From: Phlegmacium glaucopus
Taxonomy: Eukaryota > Basidiomycota > Agaricomycetes > Agaricales > Cortinariaceae
DNA length: 64,000 nt
Direction of reading: 5' to 3'
Assembly (NCBI GenBank): GCA_015039465.1
Contig: MU130379.1
Location: 235,995 to 299,994, forward strand
In this document: positions 31,500 through 43,289 of the stretch, piece by piece
Layout of the letters: the number at the start of each line of letters is the position of its first letter
Position numbering within the stretch: the first letter of the stretch is position 1
Notes under the pieces: generated by a model
Told to the model about the DNA's origin: nothing
What the model saw: only the letters and a program-made list of their open reading frames with translations
The model's database searches: none
Program-made: the position numbers and the translations under genes

Positions 31500-34400
31500 T
31501 TGATAGGAAGTATAATGCATGTTTTCAAAGCTTTCTAATTGAGGTGATGGGTTTGTTTATAAAGTGTTAACATGTCATCGGCATTTTTGATGTGTGATTC
31601 TGGTTCCCACATTGCTTCGGAGATCGGATAATCTTTCCATCGGATCTTGTATTGATATCCACATCCTCATTTTCTGTGTCCAATGATTGATTCGACTTCA
31701 TATTCTTCATTTCCGTCGATGATTTCTGTGGGTGGTTTAAGGAAATTCGGTCCGTGTACTTTGTTTTTGATGCATGGCATGAAGAGGTATGCGTGAAAAA
31801 CATTGTGAATCTTCCATGTTTCAGCAAGTTTCAATCAATAGGTGAGGGGTCCAAGGACTTTTTTGATGGGAAATGGTCCTTCTCGTCTTGGTGCGATTTT
31901 CTTGTTGTAGTTTGTTTTTAGATTTCTGGAGTCTAACCAGACTAGTTGTCCTTCCTGTAATGGTTTAAAGTTCGATTTGATTCTGTTTTCCATTTGGTGT
32001 CTTGCTAGTTCATGTGCTGCCAGAGCTTCTTCTCAGTCTTTGATTAATTTTCATGTTCGTTCTTCAACGGCAGGGAATTGTGTGTTTTTGAATGAAAGAG
32101 GGATGGAGATTGGAGATGATCCCATGATCAACTCAAAAGGAGTTTGTGTTCTTCCACAGTGTCTTCGGTTGTTATGAGTGAATTCGAGTGTAGGTAAAGT
32201 GGATAGCCAGTTTGTCGGGTTGTCAAAGCAGTAAATGGAGAGGTATGCTTCAATTTCTTGGTTGAATCGTTCGGTTGTTCCATCAGATTGAGGGTGGAAG
32301 GCCGTTGTTTTCACATGTTCAATTCCAAGTAATTTGAAAAGATTTTCAAAGGCTTTGGCGGTAAATCGAGGGTCTCTATCAGAGATCATCTTGTCAGGGA
32401 GTCCAAACCATTTGTAAAGGTTGTCGAGCAAAAATTGGGTGATGTCTTCGGAAGTACAAGTTTTTGCACAAGGGATAAGAATCACCCCCTTTGTAAGTCC
32501 GTGGTCGACCACAACCAGTACAGCGTCTTTGCCGTCAATAGGTGGTAGATCTGTGATCAGGTCCATTGAGCAGTTCGCAAAAGGTCTAGAATATTTTGGT
32601 CCTTCAATCGGTAAGAAAGATGGTTTTCATGGGTTCCTGTTTATCTTGAACTGTTGACAATCGGAACATCCTTTCACATAGTTTTTCACAAAAGTATGAA
32701 GTCCAGGCCACCAGTAATGTTGAGAGATCAAATTGTATGTTTCTAGTTCTCCTGGGTGTCCTGCAGTTGGTGCATCGTGGAATTGTTTTACTAGTTTTTG
32801 ACGAAGTTCTCGGTTTTGTGGAATGTAGTTCTTTCCCTTGTAGAACAGAATAGGTTTTCCCATAAATTCTTCAGTCGACCAGTCTTCAAGATTGCTTCTT
32901 AAATTGGAAGGTCCCTTTTCGAGTAAGGAATGTAATGTGTCGGCAGCGTCAGTGTCTATATTGGTGGAGTTGGCAATCTGTTCTTGTAAGTCTAGGTCAA
33001 CTAGATTGACAAATAAGGAATCCGGTAGCATTGTGATGTCTTCGCTGTCATTGTCATCTTTGGGACAAAGATCAGCTCGTCGGGATAGAGCGTCAGATTG
33101 GATCATTTTGTTTCTGGGTAAATGGATGAGATTGACATTGAATTCTGAAAGGAATAGTGACCATCAAGCTTGTCGTCTGTTCAATTTCTGTGCAGTTCTG
33201 TAGTAAGTCAGATTCTTGTGATTGGAATAGACTGTTGTTGTGTGTTCAGATCCAAGGATATAATGTCTCCAGTCGGTTAAAGCTCGTATGATTGCTAGGA
33301 GTTCGCAATCATAAATTTCGTAGTTTTGTTCAGTAGGGGAAAAGCTTTTTGATAGGAAAGCTACGGGGTGTTGGTCTCCGTTCATGTCTGTCTGAGTATG
33401 ATGCGTATTTTGAAGCATCAGATTCAATTTGGAAAGGTCGGGTTGGATCGGGCATTCGCAAAACCGGTTCTTCAGTAAAGCATTGTTTTAGGAGTTCAAA
33501 CGTTTCTTGACATTTATCAGTCCATTCAAAGGGTGCATCTTTCTTCAAAAGATTATTCAATGGTTGACATAAGTCAGAGAAGTGTCGGATGAATCGTCGG
33601 TAAAAGTTTCCAAATCCTAAGAAGGATTGTACTTCTTTCACAGATGTAGGGGTTGGCCAGTCTCGGATTCCTTTGAGTTTGGTTGGATCCATAGAGATTT
33701 TGCCTTCTTCGATGATCATTCCTAAGTATTCCACTTTCTTCTTGTTGAATTCACATTTTTTTGGTTTCAAGTAAAGATCGTTTTCCCATAGACGTTGTAG
33801 GACTTTCTTCATAATTTCTTTGAGATCTTTTTCATTCTTTGCAAAGATTAAGATGTTGTCCATGTATACAATGATGTAGTCGCCTTTGATAAGATCTTCG
33901 AAAATAGAATCCATCATTGCTTGAAATGTTGCCGGTGAGTTGCACATTCCAAAGAACATTACAGTTGGTTCGAATAGTCCTCGATTTGTTTTGAACGCAG
34001 CTTTCCATTTGTCTCCTTTGGCAATCTGGACATTATTGTAACCTCTAAGGACGTCAAACTTAGTGAAGCAAGTTGCGCCTTTGAGTTTGTCCATGATCTC
34101 GGTGATAAGTGGGAGTGGATAAGCATTCTTGATCATGTGATTGTTCAAATATCAATAATCTTGACAGGGTCGAAGTTTTCCGTCTTTCTTGGATACAAAG
34201 AAAAATGGTGAAGCCATCGGGGAATGTGATTTCTGAATATAACCGCGGTTAAAGTTTTCTTTGAGGAATTTGTCCAGTTCGATTTGTTCTGCCGGTGTAA
34301 GGTTGTACGTTTTGAAAGATTTTGGTTCAAAGTCTGGTTTCATTTTGATCTTGTGATCCCAGGGTCGTTCATCGGGAAATCTATCCGCCTTTTTCTCATC

Positions 34401-35138
34401 AAATACATCTAAGTATTCATGATATTCAGGTGGTACTATTTCTTCGACCGGGATGTCAGGCTTGATGTTGTATTTCATAGCCAGGTTTTGTGAAGCAGAG
34501 GTTTTCGCATTGATCCAATATTTGTTGTCCATTTCGCCATTGATAAAAGCGATGAGTACTGATATTTCATCATCGTCGGTGGGGTTCTGTGTTTGATTAA
34601 GATATTCTTTGATATCATCTTCATCTTCAACAGTAGTAGGTGTAGAGGGTGTCCTAAAAATCAGTTTCTGTGGTTGTTCTTTCTTTGGTTGTTCAGGTTC
34701 GCGCCATGTAAGGGTTTCTTTCTTCCAGTTTATTTCAGGATTATTTTCTTTGAGCCAAGTTGCTCCAAGAATAATTTTGTGTTTTCCTAATCCAGTGACC
34801 AAAAGTCGGTTCATCTTCTTTCGTCCGAGTACATTGATCTCGAGGTTTACGTAATGTTTGATCGTGCCTCGTTTGTTCAGGGTACCGTCAACGTTAAAAA
34901 CTTTGATGGGAACATTTAAGGTTTTGATCATAAATTTTTGTGTTCTCACGAAGTTTTGGTCGATGAATTTTCCGTCTGCGCCAGAGTCGATAAAGGCTTG
35001 TTCAATGATTTCTGGATCTTCTTGCGTTTTGCTCATTATAGAAATAGGTATTTTCATTCGGTGAATATTTAAATGAGGTACTAAGCAATTGGATATGGAT
35101 AGTGTGGGAGAAACTGACATCGATTCAGTTCTCCTCAT
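31500..35138 (-). pseudogene. Gypsy pol: protease, RT, RNase H, integrase, chromodomain
   Basis: The protease motif is FIDSGADGKFI (about 35000). RT carries CFTKFDVLRGYNNVQ and the polymerase box VYMDNILIFA (33845-33875), with Asn in place of the second catalytic Asp. RNase H carries YEIYDCELLAI. Integrase has the zinc motif (HDAPTAGH...CSDC) and catalytic blocks DLITDLPP, SDRDPRF and TTERFNQEIE. The chromodomain carries YEVESIIGH, IRWKDYP and MWEPESHI (about 31600-31720). In-frame TGAs at 34152, 33164, about 32627, 32051, 32033, 31835 and 31667 all fall where the family has Arg; the frame otherwise continues. The pol ATG (35138) overlaps the gag stop by 4 nt. Confidence 0.9.
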
Positions 35139-36145
35139 TGAAAATCCTCATGGTCATTGACTTCTACTATCTTCTCATCTTCGTTGATGCCGAGTTGAAG
35201 GTTGGCGAGTTTTTCATGTTTGTCTCGGGATAGTCCTTTGATCAAGGAGTGGATGTCTTTGACCGAGAGTTTCTTCTGGTTGTTTCGGTAGTTCGAGGAT
35301 CCTTGGCTCTTGTTCCCTTGGTATCCTCCCTTCTTCTCTTTGTAGTCTCTGGAAATGTGACCAGGCTTGTCGCATTTGAAACACAGGCCTTTTCGCATGT
35401 ATTCTCCTCGCTTCTCGTAACTCATTGCGTCAATGTCCATAACGTCTGGGTCGTTTCGTCTGTTGTTGGAGGACCAATTTCTTCCTTCGTATTTTGGTTT
35501 CTCTTCTCTGTATACTGGGTCATAGGGTTTCTTGTTCGGTTGTTCTGATGACAAAATTGCCATCGCGAATCGGTATTGTGAATTGTATTGAATTGCTCTG
35601 TTTTTCCAGCCTTTGATAGTCATGGGGACATCAAGGGATAGTAAGATTTTTCGTGTCAGGGATGGATTCAGAATTTTTCAGAACATGTGGATCAAGTGAA
35701 GGTTATCTGATTCGGTTTTCTCTTCAAGTCCGGCTTGTCTTGTTAACACGGAGAATTCAGTGGAAATTTGTTCGGCTGACTTCTTTCCTTGTCTCAGGAG
35801 GGTCAGTTTGTGCATTGCATCTTGGATTTGGTTTGCTTCTCTGAATTGCTCAGCAATGATTTCGTAGAAGGCGGCGAGAGTTGGGAGGACGATGTCTCCT
35901 TCTGCGTTTGTAATGCTGTCAATCCAGGTTTCTTTCCATTGACCTGCTTCTCCATCGTTCATGAAGGACAGGATGAATGCAATTTTCAGGCCATCGGCAA
36001 AGTAGACTTTGTCATTGATGGATAGGTAAATTTTGCATTCTTGAAGGAATGTTTTGACTTTGCGTCTGTCGCCGGAAAAGGGCGTCGGTTTGTTGATGTT
36101 TAATTCTTTTGGGACATGGGGAGCGGTAGATGATTCTCCAGCCAT
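35135..36145 (-). pseudogene. Gypsy gag with CCHC region
   Basis: Starts MAGESSTAPHVPKELNINKP. A retrotransposon-gag core follows (PFSGDRRKVKTFLQECKIYL, AAFYEIIAEQFRE, GKKSAEQISTEF). An in-frame TGA at 35678 is followed by the same frame. The zinc knuckle reads CFKCDKPGHISRDY, with Tyr where the last Cys should be, so zinc binding is lost. The stop at 35135 overlaps the pol ATG as ATGA. Confidence 0.88.
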
Positions 36146-36299
36146 TGTTTTGTTTGGTTTTGATTCGTCTGTTTGTAGAAGTGTAGAAGTCCTTGCTCTT
36201 TCTTCTTATACTGGATCAAGTATTTAACTTTTCACAGTATTTGTTCAGTTTGGTTTGTCGGTGTTTCGGTTTCGGGTTCAGCTAGATATAACCAACACT

Positions 36300-36732
36300 T
36301 CTAAGAAGAGAGCGTGTAGAAATACTGTAGCTAATTCTTTTGTTACAACTTCGAACGGTTCAGAGGTTTCTGACCGTAAACAGTCGTATAAGAGATCGTT
36401 CGTTCAACAATGAGCTTGATAGAATGCCAAGAGAGTCGTTCTCGAGGTATTGTCTAAAGAGTTTGAGGTCGTTCAAGAGTTAAGTAACCAGAGGTTGATT
36501 CTCAAGAATTAGCTAAGGTAATACAAGAGAGTAAATATGGTATTTATACTAATGGAAAGAGTCATGCATATGGTAAGGCATCCGCATGTAAAGTATGTTG
36601 TGTGAGTATAAATAGATGAAACAATGAGAGGAAAGCGGTAAACATGTGTCAGACGGATATGAGAAGTAGAAGTAGAAAGGCATGGATGTGAAACAGGCAT
36701 GTGATAGGAAAAAGAAAAAGAAGTTTGTAACA
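36300..36732 (-). repeat. Gypsy 5' LTR (right edge firm, left edge approximate)
   Basis: Sense begins TGTTACAAACTTC at 36732. The inner boundary could not be set because no second copy exists for comparison and the primer site was not recognised. Gag starts about 155 bp further on. Confidence 0.5.
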
Positions 36733-39709
36733 CCCACCAAGGACATCAAGAAGAGCTTTGTCCATAAACCATGGGCCGTTTGGACTGCAGCACACTATAA
36801 AGTCGTTTCCACCCTGTCAAAATAGGTGTGGGGTGAGATCCACGAGGCCTCGTTATCAGTTATTGGGTCGGTTGAGGTCAACATGACTGCTGATGATAGT
36901 GAAATAGAAGATCCCAAAGACCTTGTGCAGCTATCGTCTGAGCCAGAGGATGAAGCTGTGTAGCATTCAGTAGGCTGGTTCAAGTTAACAGGTATATCAT
37001 GGAACTTCTCAGTCTCTGACTCTGACACTGATAGGACTCATGAATGGAACTCGACTCATCTCAGCACACGCTAATGTCCTCATCCAATACTATACAGTCT
37101 ATACCTGTCATGATATGTATCTCTTCTTGCGTTCCCTAGCCCGTTAACAATGCTTTGATGTGAAAACTGTCCCCTAAACTGTCCAAAAACTGTCACAAAA
37201 GCTAGATTCCTGATATGAACTGACATTCCTGATATGAACTGACAGAATGGAAACTTATGATACATATAATTACATCTCAGTCACAACTGAATCAGAAATT
37301 ATTTATGTTGCCAGAAAAGTTTCTGCCATTGGAATCCAGTTCTGGGGCATGAAACCATTATGGCATCGGGAGCATCATTATGTCGCCATACCAGATATGG
37401 CAGTCTGGTACCGTCTGGCGTGTCTGGCGCCAGACGAGCCAGATGGCTGGGGTTTTGCTGATGCAGTTGAGATAATTCTTGAACAAGAGATATTAATGAT
37501 TCTGTATATATTATATTTGACCTTCCTCGATCACAGCTTGGAAAAATTATATCATTCATAATCATCTGCATTAGTCTAAATATACTGTCCATTTATATTA
37601 AATTGGATGTACTCAATCATCTCGTTGATATACTAATGCCTCAACCAATTGAGTTCTGTATTCTTACATTTAATAATAAATATATTAAATATTACTATTT
37701 TTTTTTATTATCTAATTATATTTATAATATATTATATTTGTTATTAATTATACGGCTGAAAACGGGTGACTTAGGCACCGTTGCCATTGTCTCCATTGTC
37801 AGGGTATCACTACCGCCTTCCCATTGCCATTGTCATGGTAATGACCATCTGTACTAATGTAGCACTCCTTATTTTTAAGATAGCTATGCTACCTTACTTT
37901 CCGTTTAGCAAGACTTATATAAAAACAGATTTATTTTAAAACTTGCTTGCGTTAGTAAATAAGCTTATAAATAATAAACTTTTAACATAAGGTTCTTCTA
38001 TTGTTAATCTACTATTCTATGATTTGCCAGCTTTCTAAGATTCTTGCATTCAGAAAAAATGAATGAAAAGCTTGCTGCAAAGGTATGACTCACCTCAGGC
38101 TGGTTCTCCTTTGCAAGATCCTCATATCTCTGATGAGATGCATGAGCTAAAAAATTATACATATTATAACTGTTTACGGACCTTCAGCTCTGCAGGCTGT
38201 AAATTATTATAGAAAACCTTAAATTCAGCCACAGTTCCTCGGGGATTGTTCGTGTACCAGTCTATAGAACACAAGCCCCTGAAAGAAAGAATTTGAGAGC
38301 AGAAACTAAAAATGGTATAACAGCTTACCTGGGTGTGTTTGAAGATCCCGGACACATCTTTGCAGACTTCTTTACAGGCACCAAAAGGATGATATTACAA
38401 GGTGCTTGAGTTTCAGAGGATGAAGGGACTGTAGTGACTTGAGCTTCTTCATTAGAAAACACATCAAGAATTGTCAGTCCATTGGATGAGATAGCATTAT
38501 CTGTGACTATAGTAATGGAATTGACACCCAAGGTCGTGCCAGCAGTGACATTAGGATCCAAAGAATGAGCAGGATTTGAAGCAAGAGAAGAATCTGAAGC
38601 ATAATAGAATTTGAAAGACTGTTGAGCTTGTTCAAAAGTGTTGCAGATACTGCCAGTGGTGTGATCTATTATATGGTTGCATTGGCCACAAAAAAAGCTA
38701 TCAAAGTTACATATACTGACCTGGATGTTGCATTTTTCAGTAAGTGTGCCCTGCAAGGTAACTGTGGGGTGCAACTCTGTCTGTGTGGTACTATTCTCCA
38801 TAATGTGGTCCTAGTCAATAGCCAGATATAATACATCCAGAATATGGGACAAATCAAATACCGTGGAATTGGCTGGCAGTTCCATATTTGGAGTAGGCTC
38901 CAGGGCCAAAACCATTGAAACTGTGACTGATGCCTCCATGTATGATGTGAGTGCTATGGCCGCTATGGTCCGACTCTGTCCATGCAGCAGTATCCTCCAC
39001 AATGTGGTGCTATCAACAGTCAGATATGATACATCCAGCAACAAGGGACACTTACCAGGGAACCACCTGTGACAGTGGGAATGGATCCTTGAGCTGAAAC
39101 TGTAAGTGATCTGTCAGCGCAGATGCTTAAATCACCAGAAGCATCCTTGTATAAATCTAAATTGTTCAAGCCCGTGCCAGGGGTGGGCAAATCTACAGGT
39201 GCAGACGGCTCTGTATGTGCCTTGCTCGCGGCAACCTAGAATAGTATCCAGCATTCATGAGCTATCAAGCCTGTCTAGAGTCTAGACTTACTGAGCTATC
39301 ATCGACGGTTATGTGGGGTGGCAAAGGATTCATTGTCATCACTGTCTCGTCAATCTCCATATCTTGCTTGATACTGTCATCATCTACATTCTTCTTGACC
39401 TTTAATCATTTTGAACAGGTGGTCATTGATTCACCATGGATGCATTTCACCTGCAGGCCACTTCCTGGAATGGGAGAACAGTGCTATTCTGTCTTCATAT
39501 TTTGGTGTGCCACTCTAGAGTCCCATGTATTGTGCCAGGATGGATAGTTATTGGTGGCGATCTGTTCAGCTTTCCAATCCAAATCGCACAACCTGAGTTC
39601 AGGGAAGTGCAGGCACATTTCTTGACAGTACAACTTCCTACTCTCCATATCAGTGGCTCCCCAGGTTGCTGGTGGGGCTCCCTTGTTTGCTAGCAACACC
39701 CAGATTGAT
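36733..39709 (-). pseudogene. Degenerate multi-exon gene of unknown function
   Basis: Several minus-strand exons look like one old gene family of basidiomycetes. The segments are SRKLYCQEMCLHFPELRLCDLDWKAEQIATNNYPSW (39520-39660), a Thr/Ser-rich middle (38400-39050), GLCSIDWYTNNPRGTVAEFKVFYNNL (38180-38280), and PITDNEASWISPHTYFDRVETTL with HGLWTKLFLMSLVG (36740-36870). The gypsy element abuts the last segment. The 5' part continues beyond element F3 at 41650-41804. I do not recognise a domain and cannot join the exons securely. The stretch 37565-38100 within it is very AT-rich with no coding signal. Confidence 0.4.
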
Positions 39710-41641
39710 GAGGACTGTACACTCCCCCACATACTCCGCCAGAATCCGGTGGACTTTACCAGAGTCCAGTGGAGTCCACTGGACTCAAGTTCTGGACTGT
39801 TGTAGTGTGACATGGGCCAAATTTGCCAGTCCAGTCCAGTCCGTAAGAGTCCACCAGAGTCTCCGGACTCTGGTGGACTCTTACCAGACTTAATCTGGTG
39901 AATTCCACCAGACTTGTCCAGTGGACTCTGCTGGACTCTGCTGGACTCTGCTGGACTCCAGCAACTCTACTGGACTGCAGCAGAGTCCAGCAGAGTCTGC
40001 TATCTGATCAGAATCTGACCACTCATTTTTCTGAGTGAAATCTGATGAGTTCTGACCAGAATTGAAATTTCAAGAAAATCAATCTTATAATATACAAATG
40101 TTTGATAGCAATTTCGTGTTGCTATCAAAATCATGTATTTTGTTCAGTCTCCGGGGTGCGATCATGTGACCACATGTGATGTGGTTGTCACTTGTTTGTT
40201 GAATTCTTCCTCTGTTTCCCACACCATCACACAGCAGTAACGACGACCACAGACGATGCGCAGCATCGTCTGTGGTCATAAAAAGGTAAGTTGGTCATTG
40301 TATTGACCTTTAATATATACTAATACCCATTACACAACAACAGCAACAAATACACAAACAACGACGGCAGCACAACAACGACAGCACAACAACGGCAGTA
40401 CAACAACGGGTGCATGACGACGTAGCAACGGTAACCCCCCCTCACTGGGGGGTATTTTTATTTTATTCTATTCTAATCCACTACTAACATGTTATAATAG
40501 GTCATAGACAATGAATAACAACGATAACCAACAACCAACAACGCGTACCCACCCACACGCATACAACACCCACCCACATACAACGTCACCCAGACGTGTC
40601 CAGCTCCACCCACACGTGTGCAACAACACCCGGACCCATAGGACGACATCTGGATGTGTACGACAATACCCAGACATGTCTAATGGCACCCAGGCGCGTA
40701 CAACAACACCAGACACGTACGAAGACCCCCTAGATACGACCCATACACCTCCAGCAACACCCAGACGTGTACAAAGACCCCCCGGACGCGTACAATGTCA
40801 CCCATACACGTGCAGACGTGTACAACAACACCCACACATGTGCAGACGTGTACGATGGCACCCGGACACGTACAACATCACCCATACATGTGCAGACGTG
40901 TACAACAACACCCGGACGCTTACGAAGGCCCCCAGACGCGTGCAACAACACGTATGACAACACCCACATACGTTCAACAATACCCAGACACGTAAAAAAG
41001 AGACCAGCGGCTACCTCCCTCCCTCATTTTTTGCTACGACGACGAGAAAACCCCTTACAGGTTCTCTATTTATTTTTTTACTTTTTACTTTTTACTTTTT
41101 ACTTTTTACTTTTTATTTTTTATAGGCCACGAAAATAACACCAGCAACCCCTCTCACAGGGGTATTTATTTTGATATTTTTATGTTATTATATTAATGAA
41201 ATAAATAATATTGAATTTTTTGTATCCAAGAAAATTCACAGTATAGAAGTTCTACTTAGAAATTAGTGTCCAATTAATTAGACTCTGATCAGATCTTGTG
41301 GGGGACAGTAAAGTACTGCAATTTTTGATGGTATTCCAGCATAAATGAAATAGAGTCTGATGGGGTCTGCCAGACTCTGCCAGACTCCATCAGACTCCAT
41401 CAGACTCTGCCAGACTCTGCCGGACTCCACTGGACTCCAATGGACTCCAATGGACTCTGCCGGACTCCACCGGACTCCAGTGGACTCCACATAGTCCACC
41501 AGACTCCACCCAGACTCCACTGGAGTCCAGTATGTGACAGGATGTGACATACTGGACTCCAGTGGAATCCAGGTGGAGTCTGGTGGATTATGTGGAGTCC
41601 ACTGGAGTCCAGCGGAGTATGTGGGGGACTGTAAAGTACAG
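39710..41641. mobile_element. hAT-like non-autonomous element F3
   Basis: Flanking 8-mers AGATTGAT (39702-39709) and AGATTGAC (41642-41649) match at 7 of 8. The termini read inward are GAGGACTGTACACTCCCCC and CTGTACTTTACAGTCCCCC, and both continue ACATACTCCGC. Subterminal arrays of CAGTGGACTCC/GGAGTCC lie at 39750-40010 and 41340-41620. A further internal end-like sequence, GTGGGGGACAGTAAAGTACTG (41298-41318), hints at a nested or rearranged copy. No transposase is present. Excising it rejoins the host reading frame. Confidence 0.8.
40520..41000 (+). repeat. ACACGTGTACAACA-type tandem array inside F3
   Basis: Irregular repeats built from ACCCACACGTGTGCAACA, ACGTGTACAACAACACCC and CAGACGTGTAC words, rich in ACGT and CACGTG cores. 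They are followed by a TTTTTACTTTTTACT array (41065-41120). No coding function is credible; the open frames are low-complexity His/Thr/Pro. Confidence 0.7.
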
Positions 41642-41649
41642 AGATTGAC

Positions 41650-41804
41650 CATGCAAATTGCCTGATTTCAGAGGCCCTATCACCTGAGATCATTTGGCCA
41701 TCCTCAAATTCCATGTATCGCATTGTCACATTGATGCCCTTTGCCGCTATAGCACACCAATACTGATTGGTAGTGTGAGAAGAAAGCTTAAAAGTTGCCA
41801 TCAT
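41650..41804 (-). pseudogene. 5' continuation of the degenerate gene split by F3
   Basis: Minus-strand YWCAIAAKGINVTMRYMEFE and MISGDRASEIRQFAW lead directly into LGVANKGAPPATWGATDMES on the other side of F3 once the element and one target copy are removed. That continuity supports the F3 boundaries. Confidence 0.5.
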
Positions 41805-43280
41805 GAAAATAAGCGGACTTTGAATTCACTTATTTATTTTGGAAGCAGCCCTGAATCGTGTTCCTGGTTGACAAATCATTTGTTCAACGTTATCACCCTC
41901 ATCACTCATCATACTCTCAATGTCTCACACTATGCTCTCCATTGTTTTCACTATCGACATGCTCCTAAGCATCTACCATCCATTTGTTCCTTGGTTAGTG
42001 ATCCAACAAANNNNNNNNNNNNNNNNNNNNNNNNNNNNNNNNNNNNNNNNNNNNNNNNNNNNNNNNNNNNNNNNNNNNNNNNNNNNNNNNNNNNNNNNNN
42101 NNNNNNNNNNCTCATCATACTCTCAATGTCTCACACTATGCTCTCCATTGTTTTCACTATCGACATGCTCCTAAGCATCTACCATCCATTTGTTCCTTGG
42201 TTAGTGATCCAACAAAGCAATCAATCTACTATTTGCATCGGTCATCAGCTCGTGTTTGATCGTATCTTTGGTCCATCATTTCAAGAACGGCCCCTTTATG
42301 GACGCATCAACTACATCTCCCATTATGTAAAGGCTTTGTCATTGTTGTTGTGGCTATGGACCCACAAGTCTTCCCCTCAGCCATCTATCTTGCCATCCCT
42401 CGCTCCTGGATCTCACTCAGTCCCCTATCCTCAATTATCTACCTCTTATCTTATCATTCACTGCCAAAACCATCATTCACACAGTACATGAAGCCTTCCC
42501 ACCCTCTTTATGACAATTTAGGAAGTCCAGGAGGATCACGACTAAGCAGGAATTGCAGAGGATTATTCTCACAGTGTGTCAAGTGTTATCAAGGCTGCGC
42601 GACATGGGATCATGGGCAAGTAGTGTTTTCTCAGGAACAAGGCTGCACCTTTCAAGTGTTGACTCAGGACCTTTCACATTTTTGACATGACCACATGCCT
42701 ATGGAGTTGATATATTTTTGCTATTGGACTATGTACACTGCCTTCTTTTCTTTTCTCTCGCACTTTGACACTTTACAGATTTTTTTATTGTTCCTTCTTC
42801 TTTTCCATTGTTCTTTTCTTCTTGCAGCTGTCCTCTCTTTATCTTTCTTCCTTTGACAGTGTGTACTTCTTTCTCTCCACCATTCTACATAGCCTCATCC
42901 TTAGGGTATAAATACTGCTCTTTTGTACCAGGATAGGTAGTTTACCTCAATTCATTCTTACTCCCCTACAGTCATCTGCTCAGTGGAATTCCAGTGAATT
43001 CCTCCCTCAAGTTTGCTTTTTCAACCTTTTATCTGTTACTGTCCCCTACTGTCAATTGCTATAGTCTTGCTGAAGACTCTCTCTTGCTCATCCTCATCCT
43101 CGTTCTCTACCCTCAGACACCTTCCCAGACCTTCATCCTCATCCTTCTCATCTCTATTCTTTCCCTCTACCCTTCAAGTGTGTTATAAGTCAAGGTTACA
43201 CCTTCCCTAAATGAACAACAGGGAGTCTCTTGACCTAAAGACTGGTCCACTGCTCTCTGGTTGGTGTTATATAACAACAC
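41750..43280 (+). repeat. Dispersed repeat R, copy 2, with assembly gap
   Basis: Similar along its length to copy 1 (13643-15056), including the LTR-like half (about 42510-43277). It contains 100 Ns flanked by identical 106-bp sequences (see the gap entry). Confidence 0.7.
42011..42110. other. Assembly gap (100 N), probably an unmerged contig overlap
   Basis: The 106 bp before the gap (41905-42010) are repeated exactly after it (42111-42216). Copy 1 has this stretch once. The gap is therefore likely to be an unresolved overlap of placeholder length. Confidence 0.88.
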
Positions 43281-43289
43281 AAACAACAA

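Larger units (their letters stand above)
30726..36732 (-). mobile_element. Ty3/gypsy chromovirus, defective, 3' LTR not found
   Basis: Gag, protease, RT, RNase H, integrase and chromodomain are in gypsy order on the minus strand. A 5' LTR edge (sense TGTTACAAAC) is at 36732. No matching second LTR occurs at the left end, where the element runs into F2 sequence, so it is 3'-truncated or rearranged. The left boundary is approximate. Confidence 0.85.

Noticed and set aside
1041..35680. TGA decoded as arginine (code change)
   Set aside because: Intact genes here (guanine deaminase, the NTPase) end in TGA at the expected C-terminus, and the affected genes also carry frameshifts and lost catalytic residues. 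Decay explains all of it.
40511..41138. His/Thr/Pro-rich protein in F3
   Set aside because: It is a translation of a tandem repeat within a non-autonomous transposon, open in several frames on both strands.
41694..42491. 265-aa plus-strand frame across the assembly gap
   Set aside because: It spans 100 Ns and a duplicated flank; the frame is an artefact.
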